From: Caloranaerobacter sp. TR13
GTDB taxonomy: Bacteria > Bacillota > Clostridia > Tissierellales > Thermohalobacteraceae
Direction of reading: 5' to 3'
Assembly (NCBI RefSeq): GCF_001316435.1
Contig: NZ_JXLL01000016.1
Coordinates: forward strand, 1 to 36,926
Length of the DNA: 36,926 nucleotides
Below the pieces are notes generated by a model, which had not been told where the DNA came from, ran no database searches, and was given only the letters and a program-made list of their open reading frames with translations. The translations under genes and the position numbers were made by a program. Below, in pieces: positions 25,434 to 34,720 of this stretch. Numbering within the stretch: position 1 is the first letter of the stretch; each line of letters begins with the position of its first letter.

Positions 25434-26981
25434 ATGTCAATTGAAAAAATAGAGAAGCTTAGGGCGGCTAAAGAGAAAATTAGACTAGGTGGAGGAATTG
25501 AAAGAATAGAGAAGCAGCATAAAAGCGGTAAATTGACAGCAAGAGAGAGAATAAATCTATTACTTGATGAAGGAAGTTTTGTTGAATTAGATACTTTTGT
25601 TGAACATAGATGTACTAATTTTGGAATGGATAAAAAGAAAGCACCAGGGGAAGGTGTAGTGACTGGTTATGGAACAATCGATGGTAGGCTTGTATACGTA
25701 TATGCCCAAGATTTTACAGTGATAGGTGGTTCTCTAGGAGAAATGCATGCTGCTAAAATATGCAAAGTACAGGATATGGCATTAAAAATGGGGGCACCTA
25801 TAATTGGATTAAATGATTCAGGAGGAGCTAGAATACAAGAAGGTGTAGATGCTTTATCGGGTTATGGTAGAATATTTTATAAAAACACTATATCATCTGG
25901 AGTTATTCCTCAGATATCAGTAATTATGGGACCATGTGCAGGAGGAGCTGTATACTCACCGGCACTTACAGACTTTATATTTATGATAGAGAATACAAGT
26001 AAGATGTTTATTACAGGGCCACAAGTTATTAAGACTGTAACTGGCGAAGATGTTTCTGCAGAAAAATTAGGAGGAGCTATGACTCACAATAGTGTGAGTG
26101 GAGTTGCACATTTTATTGATAGTACAGAAGAGGATGCTATAAATAGAATAAGAAAATTATTAAGCTTTTTACCATCAAATAATTTAGAAGATCCTCCAGC
26201 ATTTGATACTGATGATGATATAAATAGAATAGATGAAATTTTAAATGAAATTGTACCTGATAATCCTAATAAGCCATATGATATGAAAGAAATTATAAAG
26301 ATAATAGCCGATAATGGAGATTTCTTTGAAGTACAGCCTTATTTTGCTCAAAATATCATAACAGGATTTATAAGATTAAATGGTAAATCAGTTGGAGTAA
26401 TTGCAAATCAACCTAAAGTGCTAGCAGGTTGTTTAGATATTAATGCAGCAGATAAAGCTTCAAGGTTTATAAGAACTTGTGATGCTTTTAATATACCATT
26501 GCTAAATTTAGTAGATGTTCCAGGATTTTTACCAGGTACAGACCAAGAATATGGTGGAATTATAAGACATGGAGCAAAAATGCTATATGCATATAGTGAG
26601 GCTACTGTACCGAAAGTTACTTTAGTTGTAAGGAAGGCATATGGAGGTTCATATCTTGCTATGTGTAGTAAAGATATGGGTGCAGATTTAGTATTTGCAT
26701 GGCCTAATGCAGAAATTGCTGTTATGGGACCAGAAGGTGCTGCGAATATTATTTTCAGAAAAGAAATACAGAATTCAGATGACCCATTAACTACAAGGAC
26801 TGAAAAAATCAAAGAGTATAGAGATACAGTAGCAAATCCATATGTAGCTGCTTCAAGAGGATTTGTTGATGATGTTATTGAGCCTATGACTACAAGGCAA
26901 AGAATTATTAGTGCATTTGATATGTTATCAAGTAAGAGGGAAAATAGACCGGCTAAGAAGCACGGAAATATGCCCCTATAA
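25434..26981 (+). CDS. mmdA: Methylmalonyl-CoA decarboxylase alpha subunit (carboxyltransferase)
   Basis: This 515-residue protein belongs to the acyl-CoA carboxyltransferase family and moves the carboxyl group from (S)-methylmalonyl-CoA to biotin on MmdC. Landmarks are [17 protein letters not shown] near residue 34, [20 protein letters not shown], the oxyanion-hole [14 protein letters not shown] near 124, [17 protein letters not shown] near 165 and the C-terminal-half [19 protein letters not shown] near 365 with [11 protein letters not shown]. The companion genes mmdD, mmdC and mmdB follow, so a decarboxylase sodium pump is more likely than propionyl-CoA carboxylase: no biotin carboxylase gene is present. 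Confidence 0.94.
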   Translation: MSIEKIEKLRAAKEKIRLGGGIERIEKQHKSGKLTARERINLLLDEGSFVELDTFVEHRCTNFGMDKKKAPGEGVVTGYGTIDGRLVYVYAQDFTVIGGSLGEMHAAKICKVQDMALKMGAPIIGLNDSGGARIQEGVDALSGYGRIFYKNTISSGVIPQISVIMGPCAGGAVYSPALTDFIFMIENTSKMFITGPQVIKTVTGEDVSAEKLGGAMTHNSVSGVAHFIDSTEEDAINRIRKLLSFLPSNNLEDPPAFDTDDDINRIDEILNEIVPDNPNKPYDMKEIIKIIADNGDFFEVQPYFAQNIITGFIRLNGKSVGVIANQPKVLAGCLDINAADKASRFIRTCDAFNIPLLNLVDVPGFLPGTDQEYGGIIRHGAKMLYAYSEATVPKVTLVVRKAYGGSYLAMCSKDMGADLVFAWPNAEIAVMGPEGAANIIFRKEIQNSDDPLTTRTEKIKEYRDTVANPYVAASRGFVDDVIEPMTTRQRIISAFDMLSSKRENRPAKKHGNMPL

Positions 26982-26994
26982 AGAGGTGATATGA

Positions 26995-27351
26995 TTGCTA
27001 GGAGATAAGGTTACTTTAAGTCAAGCTTTGATAGTTACAGTATTTAGTATGGGTATAGTTTTCTTGGCACTGCTTGTTATTTCTTATATTATAGATGGAT
27101 TTAGATTTATCTTTTATAAAGATGATAAAAAAGTAGATAAAGATCCAAAAAAAGCTATTACACCTGAAAAAAGTGTGCCAAAGGAAACTATTAATGAAGA
27201 GGATGATGAAGAATTAATAGCAGTTATAACGGCTGCTATTGCAGCAAGTATATCTAGACCAGCTTCTGAAATCAAGGTAAGAAATATAAGAAGAATACCT
27301 GCAAATACACCAATCTGGGCTAGAGCTGGTAGACTTAAGCAGATGAATTAA
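26995..27351 (+). CDS. mmdD: Methylmalonyl-CoA decarboxylase delta subunit (OadG-like)
   Basis: This 118-residue protein has one N-terminal membrane helix (ALIVTVFSMGIVFLALLVISYI), a charged linker, and a C-terminal piece EDDEELIAVITAAIAASISR, then RNIRRIPANTPIWARAGRLKQ, typical of OadG/MmdD. It holds the carboxyltransferase and membrane parts of the pump together. Start TTG at 26995 uses AGAGGTGAT. The overlapping ATG at 26991 is out of frame and stops after five codons. Confidence 0.9.
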   Translation: MLGDKVTLSQALIVTVFSMGIVFLALLVISYIIDGFRFIFYKDDKKVDKDPKKAITPEKSVPKETINEEDDEELIAVITAAIAASISRPASEIKVRNIRRIPANTPIWARAGRLKQMN

Positions 27352-27374
27352 TCGATAGATAAGGAGGCTAAAAA

Positions 27375-27782
27375 ATGAAAAAATATATAATTACAGTTAA
27401 TGGAAAGAAGTATGAAGTTGAGGTTGAAGAAGTAAGACAAGGAGCACCTGAAAGAGTGAGTGCACCTGTTGTTACTAAACCAGTTGTTAAAACACCACAG
27501 AAAGAAGTAAAAAGAGAGCCAAAAGCTGAACCTAAAAAAGAAGTAGAAACAAAACCAGCTTTGCAAGGAGCTGAAACGGTAGAAGCTCCAATGCCAGGAA
27601 CTATATTAGATATAAAAGTTAAAGAAGGGGATAATGTAAAGGGTGGTCAAGTTTTAGTAATACTTGAAGCTATGAAAATGGAAAATGAAATAGTAGCACC
27701 AAGAGATGGAAAAGTAGTTAGTATAAATACAACTAAAGGCGCTTCTGTAAATGCAGGCGATCCACTAGTATCACTTGAATAA
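27375..27782 (+). CDS. mmdC: Methylmalonyl-CoA decarboxylase gamma subunit (biotin carrier)
   Basis: This 135-residue carrier has a short N-terminal beta segment (KKYIITVNGKKYEVEVEEV), a flexible Pro/Lys/Glu linker (about 25-60), and a biotinyl domain with ILEAMKMENEIVAP, whose Lys near residue 100 carries biotin. The swinging biotin moves CO2 from MmdA to the membrane subunit MmdB. ATG at 27375 follows AAGGAGG. The biotin ligase birA follows the operon. Confidence 0.95.
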   Translation: MKKYIITVNGKKYEVEVEEVRQGAPERVSAPVVTKPVVKTPQKEVKREPKAEPKKEVETKPALQGAETVEAPMPGTILDIKVKEGDNVKGGQVLVILEAMKMENEIVAPRDGKVVSINTTKGASVNAGDPLVSLE

Positions 27783-27815
27783 ATATAAATAAATCAGAAA
27801 GTGGGGTAAACCTAG

Positions 27816-28997
27816 ATGTTTTTAGATATACTAGAGCAGTTTTGGACAAGTACAGGTTTTTCCGCATTAACTATAAAAGAAGTTATAATGCTTGTAATCG
27901 CCTCCACACTTCTTTATTTAGCGATTAAAAAAGGATATGAGCCGTATTTATTAATACCAATTGCTTTTGGTATGTTGCTTACTAATTTACCATTAGGTGG
28001 ACTTATGGCTGAACCTGTAAAAGAGTTAGTGACAGATCCTGTAACAGGTAAAATGGTATATAAAACTAAACAAGTAGGAGGACTATTATATTACCTATAT
28101 CAAGGAACAAAGTTAGGGATTTATCCTCCAATTATCTTTTTATGTGTAGGTGCAATGACTGATTTTGGTCCATTGATTGCTAATCCTAGAAGTTTACTTT
28201 TAGGAGCAGCTGCACAATTTGGTATATTTTTTACTTTTATTGGAGCTATATTTTTAGGATTCACAGGACCTGAAGCTGCATCCATAGGTATAATTGGAGG
28301 GGCAGATGGACCTACTGCATTATATTTAACAACTAGATTAGCACCTCATCTATTAGGTGCTATAGCTGTGGCTGCCTATTCTTATATGGCATTAGTTCCA
28401 ATCATACAGCCACCAATAATGAGAGCACTTACAACTGAAAAAGAGAGAAAGGTTAAAATGCAGCAGCTAAGACCAGTTTCCAAAAAGGAAAAAATTATTT
28501 TCCCTATAGTTGTTGCTACATTCAGTATATTATTGTTACCATCATCAGCGCCACTTCTTGGAATGCTTATGTTTGGTAATTTGATTAGAGAATCAGGTGT
28601 AGTTGAAAGACTTTCAAATACTGCACAGAATGCTTTATCAAACATTATTACAATCTTCTTAGGTTTAACAGTTGGTGCTACAGCTAAAGCTGAGTCTTTC
28701 CTTGATATAACAACAATCAAGATAATTGTACTAGGACTAATAGCCTTTTCAATAGGTACAGCAGCAGGAGTTATATTCGGAAAGATCATGTATAAAGTTT
28801 CTGGAGGTAAAGTAAATCCATTAATAGGTGCCGCAGGGGTGTCTGCGGTTCCTATGGCAGCTAGAGTTGTACAAAAGGTAGGACAACAAGAAAATCCAAC
28901 TAACTTCTTATTAATGCATGCTATGGGGCCAAACGTTGCTGGAGTTATTGGTTCTGCAATAGCAGCAGGTGTATTGTTAATGTTCTTTGGAGGTTAG
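27816..28997 (+). CDS. mmdB: Methylmalonyl-CoA decarboxylase beta subunit (Na+-pumping, OadB-like)
   Basis: This 393-residue membrane protein has nine or more helices. It decarboxylates carboxybiotin and exports Na+. [20 protein letters not shown] near residue 160 contains the conserved Asp that is essential in oxaloacetate decarboxylase OadB, and the C-terminal [16 protein letters not shown], then [12 protein letters not shown] is the second signature region. ATG at 27816 has GTGGGG upstream. A strong terminator follows after about 90 bases. The last gene of the operon, it makes the pathway energy-conserving. Confidence 0.95.
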   Translation: MFLDILEQFWTSTGFSALTIKEVIMLVIASTLLYLAIKKGYEPYLLIPIAFGMLLTNLPLGGLMAEPVKELVTDPVTGKMVYKTKQVGGLLYYLYQGTKLGIYPPIIFLCVGAMTDFGPLIANPRSLLLGAAAQFGIFFTFIGAIFLGFTGPEAASIGIIGGADGPTALYLTTRLAPHLLGAIAVAAYSYMALVPIIQPPIMRALTTEKERKVKMQQLRPVSKKEKIIFPIVVATFSILLLPSSAPLLGMLMFGNLIRESGVVERLSNTAQNALSNIITIFLGLTVGATAKAESFLDITTIKIIVLGLIAFSIGTAAGVIFGKIMYKVSGGKVNPLIGAAGVSAVPMAARVVQKVGQQENPTNFLLMHAMGPNVAGVIGSAIAAGVLLMFFGG

Positions 28998-29038
28998 TAG
29001 AAACTAGTTTTAAAGAGGACACTAATTTAAAGTTTGAG

Positions 29039-29050
29039 TTTGTTAACAAA
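29039..29050. promoter_or_regulatory. 12-bp perfect palindrome after mmdB
   Basis: TTTGTTAACAAA lies between mmdB and its terminator. It resembles half-sites of BirA-type operators (GTTAAC core) but lacks the usual long central spacer. It may be chance in AT-rich DNA. Confidence 0.25.
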
Positions 29051-29085
29051 ATATTTATACTTATGAAAAAAGAATTTCTGATTCT

Positions 29086-29116
29086 AAACTTCGGGCTTTA
29101 TGCCCGAAGTTTTCTT
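29086..29116 (+). terminator. Terminator of the methylmalonyl-CoA operon
   Basis: AAACTTCGGGC and GCCCGAAGTTT form an 11-bp perfect stem with loop TTTAT, followed by TTCTTAT. The stem is GC-rich for this genome. Confidence 0.92.
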
Positions 29117-29138
29117 ATATTATTTTTTCCTTTGCAAA

Positions 29139-29147
29139 TGATATAAT
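29139..29147 (+). promoter_or_regulatory. Candidate extended -10 promoter of birA
   Basis: TGATATAAT, identical to the element before yabM, is 42 bases before the birA start. The -35 is weak. Confidence 0.45.
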
Positions 29148-29188
29148 ATTACTAAGCTTTAGATAAAATACTCTTATGGGGAGGAAAA

Positions 29189-30175
29189 ATGGTGAAAGAT
29201 GAAATTTTAAAGCTGCTTAAAGAAAATAATAATAGATTTGTTTCTGGACAAAGTATTAGTGATACTTTAAATGTAAGCAGAACAGCAATATGGAAGTATA
29301 TAAATCAATTAAGAGAAGAAGGTTATCTAATTGATTCAGTTACACGAAAAGGATACAAGTTAACTTATACACCAGATATATTGACTTACGTAGAAATTGC
29401 AGAATACTTAAAAACGAATTATATTGGTAGAAAAATAGTATATTTTGAAAGTATAGATTCAACCAATATTAAAGCTAAACAGTTAGCCACTGAAGGTATA
29501 AAAGAGGGTACAGTTGTAATATCAGAAGAGCAGACTATGGGTAGAGGACGATTAGGACGAAAATGGTTATCTCCCAAAGGTAAGGGAATTTGGATGTCTA
29601 TAATACTTAGGCCAGATATTAATCCAATAGACGCTTCAAAAGTAACGCAAATAGGAGCGGCTGCCATATGGAAAACACTTAAGAAAGTAGGGGTAGATGC
29701 CTATATAAAATGGCCAAATGACATAGTTTTAAATGGTAAAAAAGTTTGTGGTATTTTAACAGAAATGAGTGCTGAACTTAATAGAATAAATTATTTAGTT
29801 ATAGGCATGGGAATAAATGTAAATGTAAATTCAGAAGAATTTCCTGAAGAAATAAAGGATATAGCTACTTCTATTAAGGCTGAGATAGGACATGATGTAG
29901 ATAGAAAGTTTATTGTAGCTGAAATTCTTAATAATTTTGAGGGATTTTATAATGAGCTTATTAAATATGGTAGTATAAAAACTTCAATTGAAATATGTAG
30001 AGAAGCTTCGATTTTACTAGGAAGAGAAATAAAAATTATTACTAATAAAGGGGAAAGAAAAGCTAAAGCTATAGATATAACAGACCAAGGAGAATTATTA
30101 ATAGAAGAAAACGGACAGATTAAAAAGTTAGTATCAGGAGAGATATCTGTAAGAGGAATATATGGGTATGTATAA
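29189..30175 (+). CDS. birA: Bifunctional biotin ligase / biotin operon repressor BirA
   Basis: This 328-residue protein has an N-terminal winged helix (residues 1-65, SGQSISDTLNVSRTAIWKYI), a central ligase domain and a C-terminal SH3-like domain. The biotinyl-AMP loop GRGRLGRKW near residue 117 and YIKWPNDIVLNGKKVCGIL near 172 are canonical. It activates biotin and attaches it to carrier lysines, here most obviously MmdC; the HTH implies repression of biotin genes elsewhere. ATG at 29189 follows GGGGAGG. Confidence 0.96.
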   Translation: MVKDEILKLLKENNNRFVSGQSISDTLNVSRTAIWKYINQLREEGYLIDSVTRKGYKLTYTPDILTYVEIAEYLKTNYIGRKIVYFESIDSTNIKAKQLATEGIKEGTVVISEEQTMGRGRLGRKWLSPKGKGIWMSIILRPDINPIDASKVTQIGAAAIWKTLKKVGVDAYIKWPNDIVLNGKKVCGILTEMSAELNRINYLVIGMGINVNVNSEEFPEEIKDIATSIKAEIGHDVDRKFIVAEILNNFEGFYNELIKYGSIKTSIEICREASILLGREIKIITNKGERKAKAIDITDQGELLIEENGQIKKLVSGEISVRGIYGYV

Positions 30176-30284
30176 ATAATTAATAAAATTTAAATAGTAT
30201 TGAATAAATATTTTAAAATTGCTAAAATCTAAGTAAATTGTGTTTAAAAATTGTATATAAATAGCAAAGGAGAAGGTGAACATT

Positions 30285-31052
30285 TTGATATTAGTATTTG
30301 ATGTTGGAAATACGAATATTGTATTAGGAGTATATGAAGGCAAGAATCTATTAAAATATTGGAGAATTTCTACAGATAAAAATAAAACTTCAGATGAATA
30401 TGGGATGCTTATTAATCAGTTGTTTGAATATAATGGGTTTAAACTTAATCAAGTTGAAGCTGTTATAATATCTTCAGTAGTACCACCACTTATGTATTCA
30501 TTACAAGCTATGTCAATAAAATACTGCAATAAAGAACCACTTATAGTTGGACCTGGAATTAAAACTGGAATGAATATTAGATATGATAATCCTAAGCAGG
30601 TAGGTGCTGATAGAATTGTTAATGCTGTTGCTGCATATGAAAAATATGGAGGACCTACGATAATAGTTGATTTTGGTACTGCTACAACTTTTTGTGCAGT
30701 ATCTGAAGAAGGGGATTATCTTGGCGGTGCTATTGCGCCAGGTATTAAAATTTCAAGTGAAGCACTTTTTCAAAGAGCAGCTAAATTACCTAAGATTGAG
30801 TTGATAAAGCCAAAAACTGTTATATGTAAGAATACTGTAAGTAGTATGCAGTCGGGGATAATATATGGCTATGTAGGTATGGTTGACTATATTGTTGAAA
30901 GAATGAAAAAAGAGATAAAGGGAGAAGTAAAAAACGTTGTGTGTACGGGAGGACTGTCTACTTTAATTGCAAGTGAGTCTAGAACTATTAATAAAGTAGA
31001 CAAGTTATTAACATTAGAAGGTTTGAGAATAATATATGAAAGAAACAAGTAG
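30285..31052 (+). CDS. coaX: Type III pantothenate kinase
   Basis: This 255-residue enzyme performs the first step of CoA synthesis. It belongs to the ASKHA fold: [15 protein letters not shown] at the N-terminus (phosphate loop), [20 protein letters not shown] near residue 100, [12 protein letters not shown] and [12 protein letters not shown] chose TTG at 30285 (product [11 protein letters not shown]), matching the family start and 6 bases from AAGGTG; the GTG at 30276 sits inside that ribosome binding site. A terminator follows. Coupling to the CoA-ester operon upstream is only positional, since coaX is commonly found after ftsH or birA. Confidence 0.95.
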   Translation: MILVFDVGNTNIVLGVYEGKNLLKYWRISTDKNKTSDEYGMLINQLFEYNGFKLNQVEAVIISSVVPPLMYSLQAMSIKYCNKEPLIVGPGIKTGMNIRYDNPKQVGADRIVNAVAAYEKYGGPTIIVDFGTATTFCAVSEEGDYLGGAIAPGIKISSEALFQRAAKLPKIELIKPKTVICKNTVSSMQSGIIYGYVGMVDYIVERMKKEIKGEVKNVVCTGGLSTLIASESRTINKVDKLLTLEGLRIIYERNK

Positions 31053-31072
31053 CCTAATAAGGCTACTTTTTT
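31047..31072 (+). terminator. Terminator after coaX
   Basis: AAGTAGCC and GGCTACTT form an 8-bp perfect stem around TAATAA, followed by T residues. It overlaps the coaX stop. Confidence 0.88.
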
Positions 31073-31095
31073 AACGAAAGGAGAAATGAGGTGAA

Positions 31096-32067
31096 ATGGT
31101 GAAAATAGGTAATGTTGAAACAAAAAATAATGTTTTTCTTGCTCCAATGGCAGGGATTACAGATATGGCATTTAGATTGATTTGCAGTGAATTAGGAGCA
31201 GGGCTCGTTTACAGTGAAATGATAAGTACAAAGGGCCTTTATTATGAAGATAAGAAAACATACGAGTTAATGAAGATAGATGAAGGGGAAAGACCTATAG
31301 CACTGCAAATATTTGGTCATGAACCAGATATTATGGCTCATGTCGTAGCATCAAAATTAAATAAACAAGACGATATTGACATTATCGATATAAATATGGG
31401 ATGTCCCGCACCTAAAATAGTTAAAAATGGAGATGGAAGTGCTTTATTAAAGGAACCAAAGATAGTTAGACAAATTGTAAGAGCTGTTGTTAAAGTGGCA
31501 GACAAACCTGTTACTGTAAAAATAAGAATGGGATGGGACGAAAAAAGTATAAATGCAGTAGAAATAGCTAAAATTATTGAAGATGAAGGAGCAGCCTTAG
31601 TGGTTGTACATGGTAGAACTAGAGAACAATTTTATTCTGGAGAGGCAAACTGGGAAATAATTAGAGAAGTTAAAAGAAATGTATCAATTCCAGTTGTAGG
31701 CAATGGGGATATTTTTACTCCTGAGGATGCTAAGAGAATGATTGATTACACTGGTTGCGATGGAGTAATGATAGGTAGAGGAAGTCAGGGGAACCCTTGG
31801 ATTTTTAAAAGAACCGTAGCATTTATTGAAAATGGAGAAGAAATACCGCTACCAACAAATCGTGAGAAAATAGATATGGCGATAAGACATCTCGAGCTGT
31901 TAACTAGCTTTAAGGGAGAAAAGATTGCAGTTAGAGAGATGAGAAAACATATTGGGTGGTATATTAAAGGCATGAGTAATGCAGCAGATATGAGAAGAAG
32001 GATAAATACTATTGATGATAAAGATGAAATTATAGATGTGTTAAGTAAATACTTGGAGAAGTTATAA
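31096..32067 (+). CDS. dusB: tRNA-dihydrouridine synthase DusB
   Basis: This 323-residue FMN enzyme reduces specific uridines in tRNA. Visible motifs are FLAPMAGITDMAFR near residue 15, DINMGCPAPKIVKNGDGSAL near 97 with the catalytic Cys, VKIRMGWDE near 140, VVHGRTREQFYSG near 169 and GVMIGRGSQGNPWIF near 223. ATG at 31096 follows GAGGTG. The gene stands 44 bases after coaX and has its own terminator. Confidence 0.96.
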   Translation: MVKIGNVETKNNVFLAPMAGITDMAFRLICSELGAGLVYSEMISTKGLYYEDKKTYELMKIDEGERPIALQIFGHEPDIMAHVVASKLNKQDDIDIIDINMGCPAPKIVKNGDGSALLKEPKIVRQIVRAVVKVADKPVTVKIRMGWDEKSINAVEIAKIIEDEGAALVVVHGRTREQFYSGEANWEIIREVKRNVSIPVVGNGDIFTPEDAKRMIDYTGCDGVMIGRGSQGNPWIFKRTVAFIENGEEIPLPTNREKIDMAIRHLELLTSFKGEKIAVREMRKHIGWYIKGMSNAADMRRRINTIDDKDEIIDVLSKYLEKL

Positions 32068-32093
32068 GATGGTTAGTTTTGACCATCTTTTTT
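32066..32093 (+). terminator. Terminator after dusB
   Basis: AAGATGGT and ACCATCTT form an 8-bp perfect stem around TAGTTTTG, followed by a T run. It overlaps the dusB stop. Confidence 0.88.
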
Positions 32094-32104
32094 CTTTATA
32101 AAAA

Positions 32105-32151
32105 TTGTACAAAATGGTAATATATAAGTATGAGTTCAATGTTGTGCACAA
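32105..32151 (+). promoter_or_regulatory. Promoter/operator region of the three-gene cassette, with two palindromes
   Basis: TTGTACAA (32105-32112) and TTGTGCACAA (32142-32151) are perfect palindromes with centres 38 bases apart. Between them TGGTAATAT (32115-32123) is a plausible extended -10. Such a pair around a promoter is what an autoregulating HTH dimer would use, and the first downstream gene encodes an HTH protein. The functional reading is inference. Confidence 0.4.
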
Positions 32152-32173
32152 TGTAGATGGGGGAGGTGGATTG

Positions 32174-32704
32174 TTGGATATAGTTAGAATTGGAGACAAG
32201 GTAATAGATATAAATAAAATATACAGAAATATTAATAAAATCATTGAATTAAGAATAAGGGGTAAATCGCAGCAGGAAGTTGCAAATATTTTAGGAATTC
32301 ATAGAACATTTATTTCTAGACTAGAAGGTTTAGGGGAGATAAGAAAGGGAAAGAGTGTAGCTCTAATTGGATTTCCGATAAAAAATAAGGAAGAGGTTGA
32401 GAATCTTTGTCTTAAATATGGCATTGAATATAATTTCTTAATGTCAGAAGAAGAACGCTGGAGATTTTTACAAGATAGAAGTGGGTTAGAATTGTTCAAT
32501 AAGGTATTGGATATTATAGCTGAGTTAAGGAATTATGATTTAATTATTACGTTGTTTTCTGATATGAGAAACTCTTTAGTGCATAAATTGTTGGATAAAG
32601 AAATTATATCGATAGATATTGGCCAATCTCCTCTGACAGAAGATGTTGAAATTGATTTAAAAGTTATAGAAAATATTCTTAAATTAGTTAAAGACAGGGG
32701 GTAA
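32174..32704 (+). CDS. Helix-turn-helix regulator of unknown ligand
   Basis: This 176-residue protein has a clear HTH at residues ~19-45 (IIELRIRGKSQQEVANILGI, then HRTFISRLEGLGEI), followed by an alpha/beta C-terminal part beginning KSVALIGFPI. It also contains YDLIITLFSDMRNSLVHKLLDKEI and ISIDIGQSPLTEDV. I do not recognise a characterised member; similar proteins are simply annotated as transcriptional regulators in Clostridia. I chose TTG at 32174, 6-7 bases after GGGAGGTGG; the longer frame from 32105 would place translation over the likely promoter and palindromes. It ends 5 bases before the next gene, so it is in an operon with it. Confidence 0.8.
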   Translation: MDIVRIGDKVIDINKIYRNINKIIELRIRGKSQQEVANILGIHRTFISRLEGLGEIRKGKSVALIGFPIKNKEEVENLCLKYGIEYNFLMSEEERWRFLQDRSGLELFNKVLDIIAELRNYDLIITLFSDMRNSLVHKLLDKEIISIDIGQSPLTEDVEIDLKVIENILKLVKDRG

Positions 32705-32709
32705 GTATT

Positions 32710-33636
32710 TTGAAGAGAGTTGTAAGTGTTAGTTTGGGTTCATCTAAAAGAAATCATAGAGTTGAGGTTAATATTTTTGGGGAGGATTTTATAATAGAAA
32801 GAATTGGTACAGATGGGGATAGAGATAAAGCTATAGAATTAATTAAGGAATTAGATGGTAAGATTGATGCTTTTGGAATGGGTGGTATAGATATATATTT
32901 AACTTGCAAAGATAAAAGATACATAATAAAGGATTCACTCCCAATTAAAGCAGCTGCCAAAAAAACTCCAATGTTAGACGGAACTTTTTTAAAAGATACT
33001 TTAGAGAGAAGAGCTATAAGATATATAAACGAAAATAATATTATTAATTTGAAAGGGAAGAAGGTTCTTATTACATCAGCACTTGATAGATATGGTATGG
33101 CTGAGGCTTTTCAAGAGGCTGGTAGCAATGTGGTTTATGGGGATGCTATATTTGCTTTAGGAATACCTATAAAAATCAAATCATATAATACACTATATAA
33201 TATAGCGAGAATAATTGCACCAATAGCTGTTAAAATGCCATTTGAAATGTTATATCCTACAGGACAAAAACAAAACAAATCTGTTGATAGTAAATTTTCT
33301 AAATACTACTATGAGGTAGATATAATAGCTGGTGATTTTAATTATATAAAGAGATATATGCCTGAAAATATGGAAGGAAAGATTATAATAACAAATACAG
33401 TAACTTCGTATGATATAGAGGATATGAAAAAAAGAGGAGTTAAGATATTAGTGACTACTACTCCTGAGTTCAATGGTAGATCATTTGGTACAAATGTAAT
33501 GGAAGCTATGATTGTTGCTTTCTTAGGTAAAAATCCTGATGAAATGACTAGTGAAGACTTTAATAAAGCTTTAGATACTCTAGAATTCAAACCAAGAATA
33601 GAGTATTTGAATGATAAGGAGGAAGCTTTAGTTTAA
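32710..33636 (+). CDS. Quinate/shikimate dehydrogenase-like protein, function unproven
   Basis: This 308-residue protein resembles clostridial proteins labelled quinate 5-dehydrogenase. The N-terminal ~85 residues include IDAFGMGGIDIYLTCKDKRY. A Rossmann-like stretch follows at ~117 (GKKVLITSALDRYGMAEAFQ, then EAGSNVVYGDAIFALG), and the C-terminal part has VKILVTTTPEFNGRSFGTNV near residue 240. I see no classical GxGxxG and no clear shikimate-binding Lys-Asp pair, so the enzyme label is doubtful. TTG at 32710 follows CAGGGGG. The partner genes are an HTH regulator and a second Rossmann-like protein, which suggests one process. Confidence 0.75.
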   Translation: MKRVVSVSLGSSKRNHRVEVNIFGEDFIIERIGTDGDRDKAIELIKELDGKIDAFGMGGIDIYLTCKDKRYIIKDSLPIKAAAKKTPMLDGTFLKDTLERRAIRYINENNIINLKGKKVLITSALDRYGMAEAFQEAGSNVVYGDAIFALGIPIKIKSYNTLYNIARIIAPIAVKMPFEMLYPTGQKQNKSVDSKFSKYYYEVDIIAGDFNYIKRYMPENMEGKIIITNTVTSYDIEDMKKRGVKILVTTTPEFNGRSFGTNVMEAMIVAFLGKNPDEMTSEDFNKALDTLEFKPRIEYLNDKEEALV

Positions 33637-33655
33637 TAATTTATGGGGGGATTAT

Positions 33656-34607
33656 ATGGAAGGGTAAATGGGTTTATATTTTAGAACCGCAGTATTATAG
33701 AAAATTTATTAAAAGAGGAATAATAAAAGTTATTCCTGATAGAATATTATTAAATCTTGAAAAAAAAATAAAACCTAAAATTGTATGTAAATACATAAGT
33801 AATAATGAAGTAAAAGGTTATGGAGTAGGAATTTTTCTTGAAGATAAAGAGGATAACTATAAAGAAATTACTGAAAGAATAGTTAATAGTATTAATTATT
33901 TAAATTTAGAAGATATAGATAAAATTCTTTTATATAGAATTGATTTACTTGACAGTGACAGTATCGAATATATTCAACAAAAACACAATATTAAAGTGTG
34001 TGATGGTAGAGATTTGAAAAGCAAGCTGGTAATATACGCTTTAAAAAAACTGCTTAAGGATAAATATAAATTATTTAAGGACAAAGAAATTCTTATTATT
34101 AGTGATAATACTGATGTAAGCAGGGATATAGTTTTTGAAATTGCAAAGGAATTTAAATATATTACAGTTTTAGGGGAAAATAAAGAGTTTGTTAATGAAT
34201 TAGCAGATGATATTCTAAATGAAAATGGACTTTCTATATATACAACAATAAGATCTATCAGAAAGTTGAACAAATATAATATAATCGTTAATTTGAATAA
34301 CAATTTAAAATTAAAGGTATTAGATATTTGTGATGATAGTATTATATTCGATTTTAGTGTTGAAAGAGTAATGCTTAAAGAAATAAATAAAACAAAAAAG
34401 ATGGTAGCAGTAATAACTGACTTTATATTTAAAAGGAATCAGGATATAAAAAGTTTGCCATCAGGGTATGAGTTTGATAAAGAAATACCTGCACATTTTT
34501 ATCAAAGTATACAGATGCCTAATTCTAGAGATTTAGTGAAAATTGAGATTAACAATAAAAGATATAGGTTTAAAGAAGCTAGAAAAATGTTCTTTGGGCA
34601 TGTATAG
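33656..34607 (+). CDS. Rossmann-like protein of unknown function, frameshifted near its start
   Basis: An open frame without any ATG, GTG or TTG runs from at least 33651 to a first GTG at 33996. Good initiation signals exist only at ATG 33656 (GGGGGG 5 bases upstream), which stops after MEG. Reading GG instead of GGG at 33662-33664 joins them: MEGKWVYILEPQYYRKFIKR continues through to 34607, giving 316 residues. The C-terminal half has a dinucleotide-fold look (KEILIISDNTDVSRDIVFEI, then NIIVNLNNN) and a final HFYQSIQMPNSRDL. The gene is either a true frameshift or a sequencing error in a G run. I do not recognise the family. It ends the cassette after the dehydrogenase-like gene. Confidence 0.7.
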
Positions 34608-34666
34608 GTACAATTATAACTATTATAACTATGTGCGAATTTGAACTAAATAAGTTTATTAACCTC

Positions 34667-34695
34667 TTGACAATGTTATATACCTAAATTATAAT
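34667..34695 (+). promoter_or_regulatory. Consensus sigma-A promoter of greA-lysS
   Basis: TTGACA, exactly 17 bases, TATAAT. Both hexamers are perfect. The transcript should start near 34702, leaving a ~115-base leader before greA. Confidence 0.88.
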
Positions 34696-34720
34696 AGTCA
34701 TCATACAAAAGATGGGTATG

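Noticed and set aside
25434-26981. Naming this gene as propionyl-CoA carboxylase beta subunit.
   Set aside because: The following OadG-, biotin carrier- and OadB-type genes and the lack of a biotin carboxylase point to methylmalonyl-CoA decarboxylase.
27348-27566. Minus-strand open frame opposite mmdC.
   Set aside because: Its Phe/Tyr/Ser-rich product is the antisense of the charged linker of the biotin carrier.
33996-34607. Taking GTG 33996 as the true start of the third cassette gene.
   Set aside because: No ribosome binding site precedes it, and clear protein-like sequence continues upstream in frame for over 110 codons.
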